Origin: Actinobacteria bacterium UBA4719
GTDB taxonomy: Bacteria > Actinomycetota > Actinomycetes > Actinomycetales > Dermatophilaceae
Reading direction: 5' to 3'
Length of the DNA stretch: 5,220 nucleotides
Assembly: GCA_002404345.1 (NCBI GenBank)
Contig: DHJN01000171.1
Span: forward strand, 5,225-10,444
The notes under the pieces are model-generated. The model was not told the origin of the DNA and searched no databases. It saw only the letters and a program-made list of their open reading frames with translations. Numbering within the stretch: position 1 is the first letter of the stretch; the number at the start of each line of letters is the position of its first letter. Shown here one piece after another: positions 1-5,220 of the stretch. Made by a program: the position numbers and the translations under genes.

Positions 1-825
<825 letters not shown>

Positions 826-835
826 GCAAGGCTCT

Positions 836-878
836 CAACGAACGGCCCGGCCCCTTTCGCGGGCCGGGCCGTTCGTTG
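836..878 (+). terminator. Intrinsic-type hairpin terminator of pckG, possibly bidirectional
   Basis: Seen directly: an 18-bp uninterrupted GC-rich inverted repeat (836-853 with 861-878) around a 7-base loop (CTTTCGC), starting 10 bases after the pckG stop. There is no run of T after either arm, only GTTCGTT within the right arm, which is common for actinobacterial terminators. The stem is symmetrical and lies between convergent genes. It could therefore also stop minus-strand transcripts that pass the acyl-CoA dehydrogenase gene and its repeat array; that second role is inferred. Confidence 0.85.
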
Positions 879-886
879 TTCGTGAG

Positions 887-1010
887 GTCGCACAATCCCA
901 GGTTTGTGGACCACCCAGTCGCACAATCCCCAGGTTTGTGGACCACCCAGTCGCACAATCCCCAGGTTTGTGGACCACCCAGTCGCACAAACCCTAGGTT
1001 TGCGGACTCG
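887..1010. repeat. Tandem array of about 32-bp hairpin-forming units at the convergent gene junction
   Basis: Four head-to-tail units: 887-917 (31 bp, one C shorter), 918-949 and 950-981 (32 bp, identical to each other), and a diverged fourth at 982-1010. Each unit begins GTCGCACAA and the first three end GGACCACCCA. There are no spacers. Each unit contains an inverted repeat, for example CACAATCC / GGTTTGTG around loop CCA at 922-940 and again at 954-972. In the last unit the form is CACAAACC / GGTTTGCG around CTA (986-1004). The array starts 9 bases past the pckG terminator. It ends inside the 3' end of the acyl-CoA dehydrogenase gene, whose stop codon (994-996) is the loop of the last hairpin. 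The function is unknown: it may be an mRNA 3'-end or terminator-like structure, or simply slippage. Confidence 0.9.
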
Positions 1011-2229
1011 CGTAGCGCTTCAGCTCGCGTCGGGCCAGAGCCATCTTGTGGACCTCGTCCGGACCGTCGGCCAGATGCAGCATCCGGGCCTGGGCGTAAA
1101 GCTCTGGCAACGGCGTGTCCTGGCAGACGCCAAGACCTCCATGTGCCTGCATGGCCCGGTCGATAACCCAGGTGGCCATCTCGGGGACAGCGACCTTGAT
1201 CGCCGAGATCTCCACGGCAGCACCGCGGTTGCCGACCGTATCCATCAGCCAGGCGGCCTTGAGGACCAGCAGCCGAGCCTGTTCGATCCGGATCCGGCTC
1301 TGCGCGATCCACTCCTGAACGACACCCTGCGCGGCCAGCGGCTTGCCAAACGCGACGCGCTCCTGCACCCGCACGCACATCAGATCGTAGGCACGCTCGG
1401 CCATGCCGATCAAACGCATGCAGTGATGGATCCGGCCGGGACCGAGTCGCGCCTGGCCGATGACGAACCCACGGTTCCACTCGCCCAGGAGGTGGTCACG
1501 CGGCACCCGCACCGCGTCATACAGGATCTCGGCATGACCGCCGTGTGGACCGTCTGCGTAGCCAAGGACGTGCGTGGATCGCACCACGTGCACGCCCGGC
1601 GTGTCCAGCGGGACGGCCACCATCGAGTGACGCCGGTGGCGCTCACCCAGCGGGGCAGACAAGCCCATGACCACCGACACCTTGCACTCCGGCGCCATCG
1701 CACCACTGGACCACCACTTGCGCCCTGTCACCACCAGCTCGTCAGAGCTCTCGTCGAGCTCGATGCGGGTGGCGATGTTGTTGGCGTCCGAGGATGCGAC
1801 CTCTGGCTCGGTCATCGAGTACGCGGATCGAATCGTCCCGTCCAGCAATGGTTTCAACCACCGCTCCTGAAGCGCAGGAGTGGCGAAGTGCGCAAGGACC
1901 TCCATGTTCCCGGTGTCCGGCGCCGCGCAGTTCATCGCCTCGGGCGCGAGCATCGGCGAGCGCCCGGAGAGCTCGGCGAGAGGGGCGTACTCCAGGTTGG
2001 TCAGTCCGGCTCCATGCTCGGTGCCGGGCAGGAAGAGGTTCCACAAGCCGCGTTCGCGAGCCTGGGCCTTGAGCTCCGCCATGATCGGCGGACGTCCCCA
2101 CGGGTTGGTGGCGGCTTGGGCCCGGACCTCGTCGTGGAAGGTCCGCTCGCTGGGAACGATGACCTCGTCGAGGAAGGCCTGCACGCGCTCGCGCCACTGT
2201 TCGACCGTCGGGCTGTATCCAAAGTCCAT
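994..2229 (-). CDS. Acyl-CoA dehydrogenase family protein (411 aa, ACAD10/11-like subgroup)
   Basis: Flavoprotein of fatty-acid beta-oxidation type, expected to introduce an alpha,beta double bond into an acyl-CoA and pass electrons to electron-transfer flavoprotein in the cytosol. Order of features: N-terminal helical domain (about 1-130); the FAD-contact segment SMTEPEVASSDAN (138-150); the beta domain with GRKWWSSGAM (169-178); the C-terminal helical domain with RLGPGRIHHCMR (261-272), ERVAFGKPL (290-298), QAHGGLGVCQDTPL (361-374) and LADGPDEVH (386-394). The last motif aligns with the YEGT region of classical enzymes, which puts Asp388 at the catalytic Glu position, as expected for this subgroup. 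Length is normal. The ATG at 2229 was chosen because MDFGYSPTVEQ is the typical N-terminus and because the open frame further upstream would run through a tRNA gene. No Shine-Dalgarno sequence precedes it. Substrate chain length cannot be told. The stop TAG lies in a repeat array. Confidence 0.93.
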   Translation of the reverse strand: MDFGYSPTVEQWRERVQAFLDEVIVPSERTFHDEVRAQAATNPWGRPPIMAELKAQARERGLWNLFLPGTEHGAGLTNLEYAPLAELSGRSPMLAPEAMNCAAPDTGNMEVLAHFATPALQERWLKPLLDGTIRSAYSMTEPEVASSDANNIATRIELDESSDELVVTGRKWWSSGAMAPECKVSVVMGLSAPLGERHRRHSMVAVPLDTPGVHVVRSTHVLGYADGPHGGHAEILYDAVRVPRDHLLGEWNRGFVIGQARLGPGRIHHCMRLIGMAERAYDLMCVRVQERVAFGKPLAAQGVVQEWIAQSRIRIEQARLLVLKAAWLMDTVGNRGAAVEISAIKVAVPEMATWVIDRAMQAHGGLGVCQDTPLPELYAQARMLHLADGPDEVHKMALARRELKRYASPQT

Positions 2230-2236
2230 GAACGAC

Positions 2237-2242
2237 AACGTA
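2237..2242 (-). promoter_or_regulatory. Candidate -10 element for a leaderless acyl-CoA dehydrogenase mRNA
   Basis: On the minus strand TACGTT fits the actinobacterial -10 pattern TANNNT. Seven bases separate it from the ATG at 2229, so the A of the start codon would itself be the likely transcription start. No purine-rich ribosome-binding site exists in the preceding 25 bases, which agrees with a leaderless transcript. No recognisable -35 hexamer lies 16-19 bases upstream; that space is occupied by the proximal copy of a direct repeat. Confidence 0.45.
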
Positions 2243-2244
2243 GA

Positions 2245-2295
2245 CCGGCCCACGCACCGGATGCATGTCAGCCCGGCCGACGCACCGGATGCATG
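2245..2295. repeat. Pair of 23-bp direct repeats upstream of the acyl-CoA dehydrogenase start, possible operator
   Basis: Copies at 2245-2267 and 2273-2295 match at 22 of 23 bases (C2251 versus G2279), with a 28-bp period and a 5-base spacer. The shared core is ACGCACCGGATGCATG and includes the palindrome ATGCAT. If transcription starts at 2229, the copies cover about -16 to -38 and -44 to -66, a typical place for a regulator to bind. The distal copy abuts the hairpin ending the tRNA transcript. A regulatory role is inferred; the cognate regulator is not in this window. Confidence 0.6.
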
Positions 2296-2326
2296 AAGGG
2301 CCCCCAACCTCAGGTGGGGGCCCTTC
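2295..2326 (-). terminator. Hairpin terminator downstream of tRNA-Ser
   Basis: A 12-bp perfect stem, 2295-2306 with 2315-2326 (GAAGGGCCCCCA / TGGGGGCCCTTC), is capped by an 8-base loop in which CC and GG can add two more pairs. It lies 4 bases past the encoded CCA end of the tRNA on the minus strand. There is no U-tract. Placed between the tRNA and the promoter region of the acyl-CoA dehydrogenase, it should separate the two transcripts. Confidence 0.75.
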
Positions 2327-2330
2327 ACTT

Positions 2331-2422
2331 TGGCGGAGGCGGCGAGATTTGAACTCGCGATGGGGATTAACCCAAACCCGCTTAGCAGGCGGGCGCCATA
2401 AACCGGGCTAGGCGACGCCTCC
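2331..2422 (-). tRNA. tRNA-Ser (anticodon GCU), 3' CCA encoded
   Basis: Reads AGC/AGU serine codons. On the minus strand the 7-bp acceptor stem is GGAGGCG (2416-2422) with CGCCTCC (2335-2341), followed by discriminator G (2334) and genomically encoded CCA (2331-2333). The anticodon arm is CCCGC-CTGCTAA-GCGGG, with GCT at 2384-2386. The T arm is GCGAG-TTCAAAT-CTCGC (2342-2358). A long variable arm built on a GGG/CCC stem marks it as a class II tRNA, as expected for serine. All pairings of the acceptor, anticodon and T stems are intact. A hairpin terminator follows directly. The gene lies alone between the LCP and acyl-CoA dehydrogenase genes. Confidence 0.97.
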
Positions 2423-2472
2423 ATGCCACCTTGTCGATCGCCTTCAGTGGCGACCAGTTCGGGAGCCTGCAC

Positions 2473-2502
2473 AGGCTACCGGCGACGGGTGCTGTTTCAC
2501 AA
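2473..2502 (-). promoter_or_regulatory. Candidate promoter of tRNA-Ser
   Basis: On the minus strand TTGTGA (2497-2502) is followed after 18 bases by TAGCCT (2473-2478). These are fair matches to -35 TTGACA and -10 TANNNT. Transcription would start near 2466, about 44 bases before the mature tRNA 5' end. The 115-base gap 2423-2537 holds nothing else I recognise, so an independent tRNA promoter here is plausible, but the match is not strong. Confidence 0.4.
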
Positions 2503-2537
2503 AACTACCCGCGGTCTGGACGCAGTCGGGACCCGAC

Positions 2538-4118
2538 TCAGTTCGGTGAGCAGATGTCGCTGGATGCACTCCGGGCCTTGATCGCAGGCGCGGACGACTC
2601 GGGGCCGGTGGTGGCCGTGTGCGTGGGCAACGGCGTGGTACCGACCCGGTTGGGCACCTGGACGACATACGGGCTGCCAGAACCCAGGGTGACCCGGATG
2701 ACATCGCCCGCGGTGTCATCCTTCACCAGAACAGCGCCGGGGAAGGCCGCCGCAACGGTCCGGGCCTCCTGAAAGGCAGCGCTCGAGTAGGCAACGGTGA
2801 CGCCCTTCGTGAGGTCGGTGCCCGTCGATGAACCGATGATCCTGAAACCCTGGATGCGCAGGTCCTCGGCAGCCTGCCGGGCGCGGCCGGTGACGCCCGA
2901 GGCGTTGCTGATCTGCACGGTGATCTTGTCCGGTCTGATCTTCAGCACCGGCGGTGCTGTCGACGTGCCCGTTGGTGTGGAGCCCGGCGCCGGTTTGGTG
3001 CCAGGCAAAGGGGTGTCGTCACGGATCGCCTTCCACAAGCCGTCGGCAGCCGAGGACCACTGCACGCGGTTCGGGTCCGGGGGGTAGTTCTCGATCGGCA
3101 CCGTCACGAACCGGATCTGGGAGGGCTTGAGTCCGACCACGCTCTGGGCCACCTCACGAAGCGCGTTCAAGTTGCCCAGCGCGGGGTCGGTGGTCAGGGA
3201 CTTGGTGGCCGCGTCGAGGAAACGGAAGAGCTTGTCCGGCCGCAAGAGCAGGTTGCTGCTCGTGGCCTCCTGGACCATCGCGGACAGGAACGCCTGCTGC
3301 CGGTTGATCCGGCCGAGGTCCGACGCGTCGTGCCCGATGTTGTGGCGCACCCGGACGAAGGCCAGCGCCTGATCGCCGGTGACCCTGCTTCGGCCGGCCG
3401 GCAGATGCAGCTTGCTCTGGGCGTCGTCGACGGCCTGAGGCACACAGACCTCGACCGAGCCGAGGGCGTCGACCATCGACCGGAATCCGAGGAAGTTCAG
3501 CACCATGAAGTGGTCGATGAAAACGCCCGTGTTGCCCTCGACCGTGCGGATGAGGCAGGCGGGACCACCAAGCTCGAAGTTGGCGTTCCACTGCCGGATC
3601 GGGCCGTCCGCAACCTTGCTGCTCGGGTCCTTGCAGTCGCGCGGCGCGTGGGTCATCGAGTCACGAGGGACACTGATCACCACCGCAGACTTTCGATCAC
3701 CGGACAGGTGCAGAATCAGGGTGGTGTCCGAGCGGGCCCCCAGGCTCGTCCCGAAGGTCTTGGTGCCCAGATCACGGGTGTCCGAGCCCATCACCAGGAT
3801 GTTGACCGGCTTCAGGTTGGTGAGCGAGTCAGCGACGGCGTTGTTGTGCGGGCGCTGGCCCAGCAGCTTCGAGACGTCGAACTTGGTGATGTTGCCGTTG
3901 ATCTTGACGACGGCGATGACAGTCAGGACCAGCACCAACGCCAGAACCGCCGCCACAGCAATCGTGCCGCGCCGCAGCCAGGGATGGCGGTGAGCCTGTC
4001 GCAGATGCGGGTGAGCCCGTCGCAGGGCCTGCTGTCTCTCCCGGCGTGATGTGACGTGCTCGGGGTCGGCTTCGGGGTCAGCGGCTGCCTGCTCGTCGCC
4101 TGATCCCGACTCCGTCAC
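2538..4118 (-). CDS. LytR-CpsA-Psr (LCP) family cell-wall polymer ligase with LytR_C domain (526 aa)
   Basis: LCP proteins transfer undecaprenyl- or decaprenyl-linked anionic or glycan polymers (teichoic acids, arabinogalactan, capsule) onto peptidoglycan at the outer face of the membrane. Here residues 1-50 are a charged cytoplasmic tail. One membrane helix spans about 51-73. The LCP domain (about 104-310) shows NILVMGSDTRD (106-116), ARSDTTLILHL (128-138), SVPRDS (149-154), NANFELGG (178-185), and AFVRVRHN followed by DLGRINRQQ (253-275), with the arginines and aspartates that bind polyprenyl pyrophosphate. A proline/threonine-rich linker (about 369-390) leads to a LytR_C domain (about 397-479, starting ITVQISNASGVTG), then a low-complexity tail. 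Start: GTG at 4116-4118, with AAAGG seven bases upstream. The next gene on this strand is tRNA-Ser, after 115 bases. The polymer cannot be predicted from sequence alone. Confidence 0.94.
   Translation of the reverse strand: MTESGSGDEQAAADPEADPEHVTSRRERQQALRRAHPHLRQAHRHPWLRRGTIAVAAVLALVLVLTVIAVVKINGNITKFDVSKLLGQRPHNNAVADSLTNLKPVNILVMGSDTRDLGTKTFGTSLGARSDTTLILHLSGDRKSAVVISVPRDSMTHAPRDCKDPSSKVADGPIRQWNANFELGGPACLIRTVEGNTGVFIDHFMVLNFLGFRSMVDALGSVEVCVPQAVDDAQSKLHLPAGRSRVTGDQALAFVRVRHNIGHDASDLGRINRQQAFLSAMVQEATSSNLLLRPDKLFRFLDAATKSLTTDPALGNLNALREVAQSVVGLKPSQIRFVTVPIENYPPDPNRVQWSSAADGLWKAIRDDTPLPGTKPAPGSTPTGTSTAPPVLKIRPDKITVQISNASGVTGRARQAAEDLRIQGFRIIGSSTGTDLTKGVTVAYSSAAFQEARTVAAAFPGAVLVKDDTAGDVIRVTLGSGSPYVVQVPNRVGTTPLPTHTATTGPESSAPAIKARSASSDICSPN
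3989..4025 (-). repeat. Short in-frame repeat encoding basic His/Arg heptads before the LCP membrane helix
   Basis: Two 16-bp copies (3989-4004 and 4010-4025) differ at one base, with a 21-bp period, exactly seven codons. They encode RRAHPHL followed by RQAHRHP (about residues 33-46 of the LCP protein), just inside the membrane. The segment is probably a positive-inside juxtamembrane tail created by local duplication. Confidence 0.55.
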
Positions 4119-4120
4119 CT

Positions 4121-4137
4121 GTGCACCTTTCTTGTCT
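4121..4137 (-). promoter_or_regulatory. Ribosome-binding site supporting the GTG start of the LCP gene
   Basis: The minus strand reads GAAAGGTGCACAG immediately before GTG at 4118. AAAGG, seven bases from the start codon, complements the 16S anti-Shine-Dalgarno sequence. This fixes the GTG as the start; no in-frame ATG gives a sensible N-terminus before the membrane helix. Confidence 0.7.
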
Positions 4138-4180
4138 TGTCAGCTCGCGCCAAGGCCCGGGCAGGAGATGTCGGTGCTGT

Positions 4181-4186
4181 AGTGTA
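4181..4186 (-). promoter_or_regulatory. Candidate -10 element upstream of the LCP gene
   Basis: TACACT on the minus strand matches TANNNT about 63 bases before the GTG start. The best -35-like hexamer, TTCGAC (4208-4213), is 21 bases away, longer than usual. The call rests on the -10 alone. A small CCCC/GGGG stem-loop (4192-4202) lies between the two elements. Confidence 0.25.
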
Positions 4187-4246
4187 CTCAGCCCCGCTGG
4201 GGACAGCGTCGAACGTGCCTGCCGCGGTGCTCATCCCTCCACCGCT

Positions 4247-4271
4247 CGGCACGGCCAAATGGTTGGTGCCG
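4247..4271 (-). terminator. Weak hairpin, possible terminator of the acyl-CoA synthetase transcript
   Basis: CGGCAC (4247-4252) pairs with GTGCCG (4266-4271). Inside it, CCAA (4255-4258) can instead pair with TTGG (4263-4266), so two folds compete. There is no U-tract. It lies 75 bases beyond the synthetase stop, past the repeat array. The rest of the gap 4119-4345 contains only the candidate LCP promoter and the repeats. Confidence 0.25.
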
Positions 4272-4293
4272 GCGCTGGCAGGAGAGCCCAGTC

Positions 4294-4364
4294 GCGTCAG
4301 GGAGGGGTGTCGACCGCGTGTCAGGGGAGGGGTGTCGACCGCGTGTCAGGGGAGGGTGTCGACG
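4294..4364. repeat. Tandem array of about 25-bp units covering the stop codon of the acyl-CoA synthetase gene
   Basis: Three head-to-tail units at 4294-4315 (22 bp), 4316-4340 (25 bp) and 4341-4364 (24 bp). Consensus on the plus strand: GCGTGTCAGGGG then AGGGGTGTCGACC. They differ mainly by small indels in the G-run and by loss of GT near the start of the first unit. Each unit contains TCA, which is TGA on the minus strand. In the unit nearest the gene this TGA (4346-4348) is the stop codon, so the last codons (VDTLP-stop) are repeat sequence. The sequence is unrelated to the 887-1010 array. No strong hairpin is seen. Function unknown. Confidence 0.88.
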
Positions 4365-5220
4365 CTCAGCTCGCCCTCGGCATACCGCTTGCGCAGCACC
4401 TTCTTGTCGAACTTGCCGACGCTGGTCTTGGGGACCTCGTCGATGAACGCCCAGCGCTCGGGCAGCTGCCACGCGGCGACCCTGGTGCCGAGGAACTCTT
4501 TCAGCGCCGCAGAGTCGATGGCGGAGCCGGCGACACGGACCACCGTGGCCAGTGGGCGCTCGCCCCACTTGTCGTCCGGGACGCCGACCACGCAGGCCTC
4601 GAGCACGTCGGGGTGAGCCATCAGATCGTTCTCTAGATCGACGGAGGAGATCCACTCACCGCCGGACTTGATCACGTCCTTGGCACGGTCGGTGAGCTGG
4701 AGGAAGCCGTTGGCGGTCAGGGAACCCACGTCGCCCGTGCGTAGCCAGCCGTTGTCGAACTTGGTGGCGGCGTCGGCCCGCTCAGCTTCGGTGTTGGTCC
4801 CGTTGTCGTAGTAGCTGCCGGTGATCCAGGGACCGCGGACCTCGAGCTCCCCGACGCTCTGGCCGTCCCAGGGCATCTGGGTGCCATCGGGGCCCACCAG
4901 TCGCGCCTCGAGGGAGGAGGCGATACGACCTTGGGTCTTGCGGTAGAACCAGTGCTCGTCGCCAGTCAGGCCGACCGGTGGCACGGCGGTGGACCCCAGC
5001 GGCGACATCTCCGTCATCCCCCACGCGTGGATCACCTGGATGTCGTGCCGCTCCTGGTAGGCCTTCATCAGCGACGGCGGGCAGGCCGACCCACCGACGA
5101 TGACTGAGCGCAGGCTGGAGGTGTCGGTCGGGAACTCGTCGAGGTAGCGCAGCAGGGCGGTCCAGATGGTGGGGACGGCGCCCCCGCCGGTGACCCGCTC
5201 GGCCTCGATCATCTTTGCCA
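4346..5220 (-). CDS. Fatty acyl-CoA synthetase (AMP-binding, AlkK/FadD-like), C-terminal 290 residues; 5' end outside window
   Basis: ANL-superfamily ligase that activates a fatty acid with ATP through an acyl-adenylate and transfers it to CoA, feeding beta-oxidation or lipid synthesis. Numbering from the internal Met at 5212: [13 protein letters not shown] (37-49) and [14 protein letters not shown] (61-74), the adenine/acyl-binding A5 region typical of medium/long-chain AlkK-like enzymes; [15 protein letters not shown] (121-135); WLRTGDVG (156-163) with the ribose-binding Asp161; the hinge [16 protein letters not shown] (174-189); and the C-terminal lid with [11 protein letters not shown] (261-271), where Lys267 is the invariant adenylation lysine. 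The frame continues past the right edge, so the phosphate-binding loop and true start are not visible; about half of a usual 540-residue protein is present. The last residues (SVDTLP) come from a 3' tandem repeat. Chain-length preference is not certain. Confidence 0.93.
   Translation of the reverse strand, partial: AKMIEAERVTGGGAVPTIWTALLRYLDEFPTDTSSLRSVIVGGSACPPSLMKAYQERHDIQVIHAWGMTEMSPLGSTAVPPVGLTGDEHWFYRKTQGRIASSLEARLVGPDGTQMPWDGQSVGELEVRGPWITGSYYDNGTNTEAERADAATKFDNGWLRTGDVGSLTANGFLQLTDRAKDVIKSGGEWISSVDLENDLMAHPDVLEACVVGVPDDKWGERPLATVVRVAGSAIDSAALKEFLGTRVAAWQLPERWAFIDEVPKTSVGKFDKKVLRKRYAEGELSVDTLP

Noticed and set aside
887..1010. Direct repeats of 31-32 bp suggest a CRISPR array
   Set aside because: The units are contiguous with no spacers, the last is part of a coding region, and no cas genes are present.
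2331..2350. tRNA-Ser 3' end as an integration (att) site
   Set aside because: No second copy of the tRNA 3' end and no integrase or other mobile gene is present in the window; the nearby 23-bp repeats do not match the tRNA.
904..2352. Long plus-strand open frame (482 codons) opposite the acyl-CoA dehydrogenase
   Set aside because: It mirrors the high-GC coding strand, contains repeat array and tRNA sequence, and its translation resembles no protein family; the minus-strand protein is unmistakable.
2230..2472. Upstream extension of the acyl-CoA dehydrogenase reading frame
   Set aside because: The extension would translate through the direct repeats, a terminator hairpin and tRNA-Ser; the conserved N-terminus begins at 2229.
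2524..2538. 15-base palindrome centred on A2531 at the LCP stop codon, as a terminator
   Set aside because: Only about 5 bp can pair around a realistic loop and no U-tract follows, so it is too weak to call.
3330..4049. Plus-strand open frame of 239 codons opposite the LCP gene
   Set aside because: Shadow of the LCP coding sequence; low-complexity Arg/Asp/Val-rich translation without any recognisable motif.
4192..4202. CCCC-GCT-GGGG stem-loop upstream of the LCP gene as a regulatory element
   Set aside because: Four base pairs in GC-rich DNA are expected by chance; mentioned only with the candidate promoter.

Overview
The window is chromosomal DNA from a high-GC actinobacterium. The evidence is strong G/C bias at third codon positions, a GTP-type PEP carboxykinase, a LytR-CpsA-Psr (LCP) protein with a C-terminal LytR_C domain, a GTG start, an apparently leaderless gene, and terminator hairpins without U-tracts. 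The proteins look like those of soil or environmental actinomycetes such as the Micrococcales/Intrasporangiaceae, but I cannot fix the genus by eye.

Layout. Positions 1-825 (+) hold the C-terminal 274 residues of pckG, followed by an 18-bp hairpin terminator (836-878). A short tandem array of about 32-bp hairpin-forming units (887-1010) then fills the junction with a convergent acyl-CoA dehydrogenase gene (994-2229, -). The stop codon of that gene lies in the last, diverged repeat unit. Upstream of it come a probable leaderless promoter overlapped by a 23-bp direct repeat (2245-2295), a hairpin (2295-2326) that ends the next transcript, and tRNA-Ser(GCU) (2331-2422, -) with its own candidate promoter. 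Next are an LCP cell-wall ligase gene (2538-4118, -), a 227-bp gap, and the C-terminal part of an AlkK-like fatty acyl-CoA synthetase gene (4346-5220, -), which runs off the right edge. A second, unrelated repeat array (4294-4364) covers the stop codon of the synthetase gene.

The proteins have clear, ordinary functions. The acyl-CoA synthetase activates fatty acids and the acyl-CoA dehydrogenase oxidises acyl-CoAs. PEP carboxykinase is the gluconeogenic step needed when growing on fatty-acid-derived carbon. The LCP protein attaches cell-wall polymers. The fatty-acid genes are separated by the tRNA and LCP genes, so they are not one operon.

I found no defence system, mobile element or CRISPR array. 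The least explained structures are the two tandem repeat arrays, each covering the stop codon of a minus-strand fatty-acid gene, and the direct repeat at the acyl-CoA dehydrogenase promoter.
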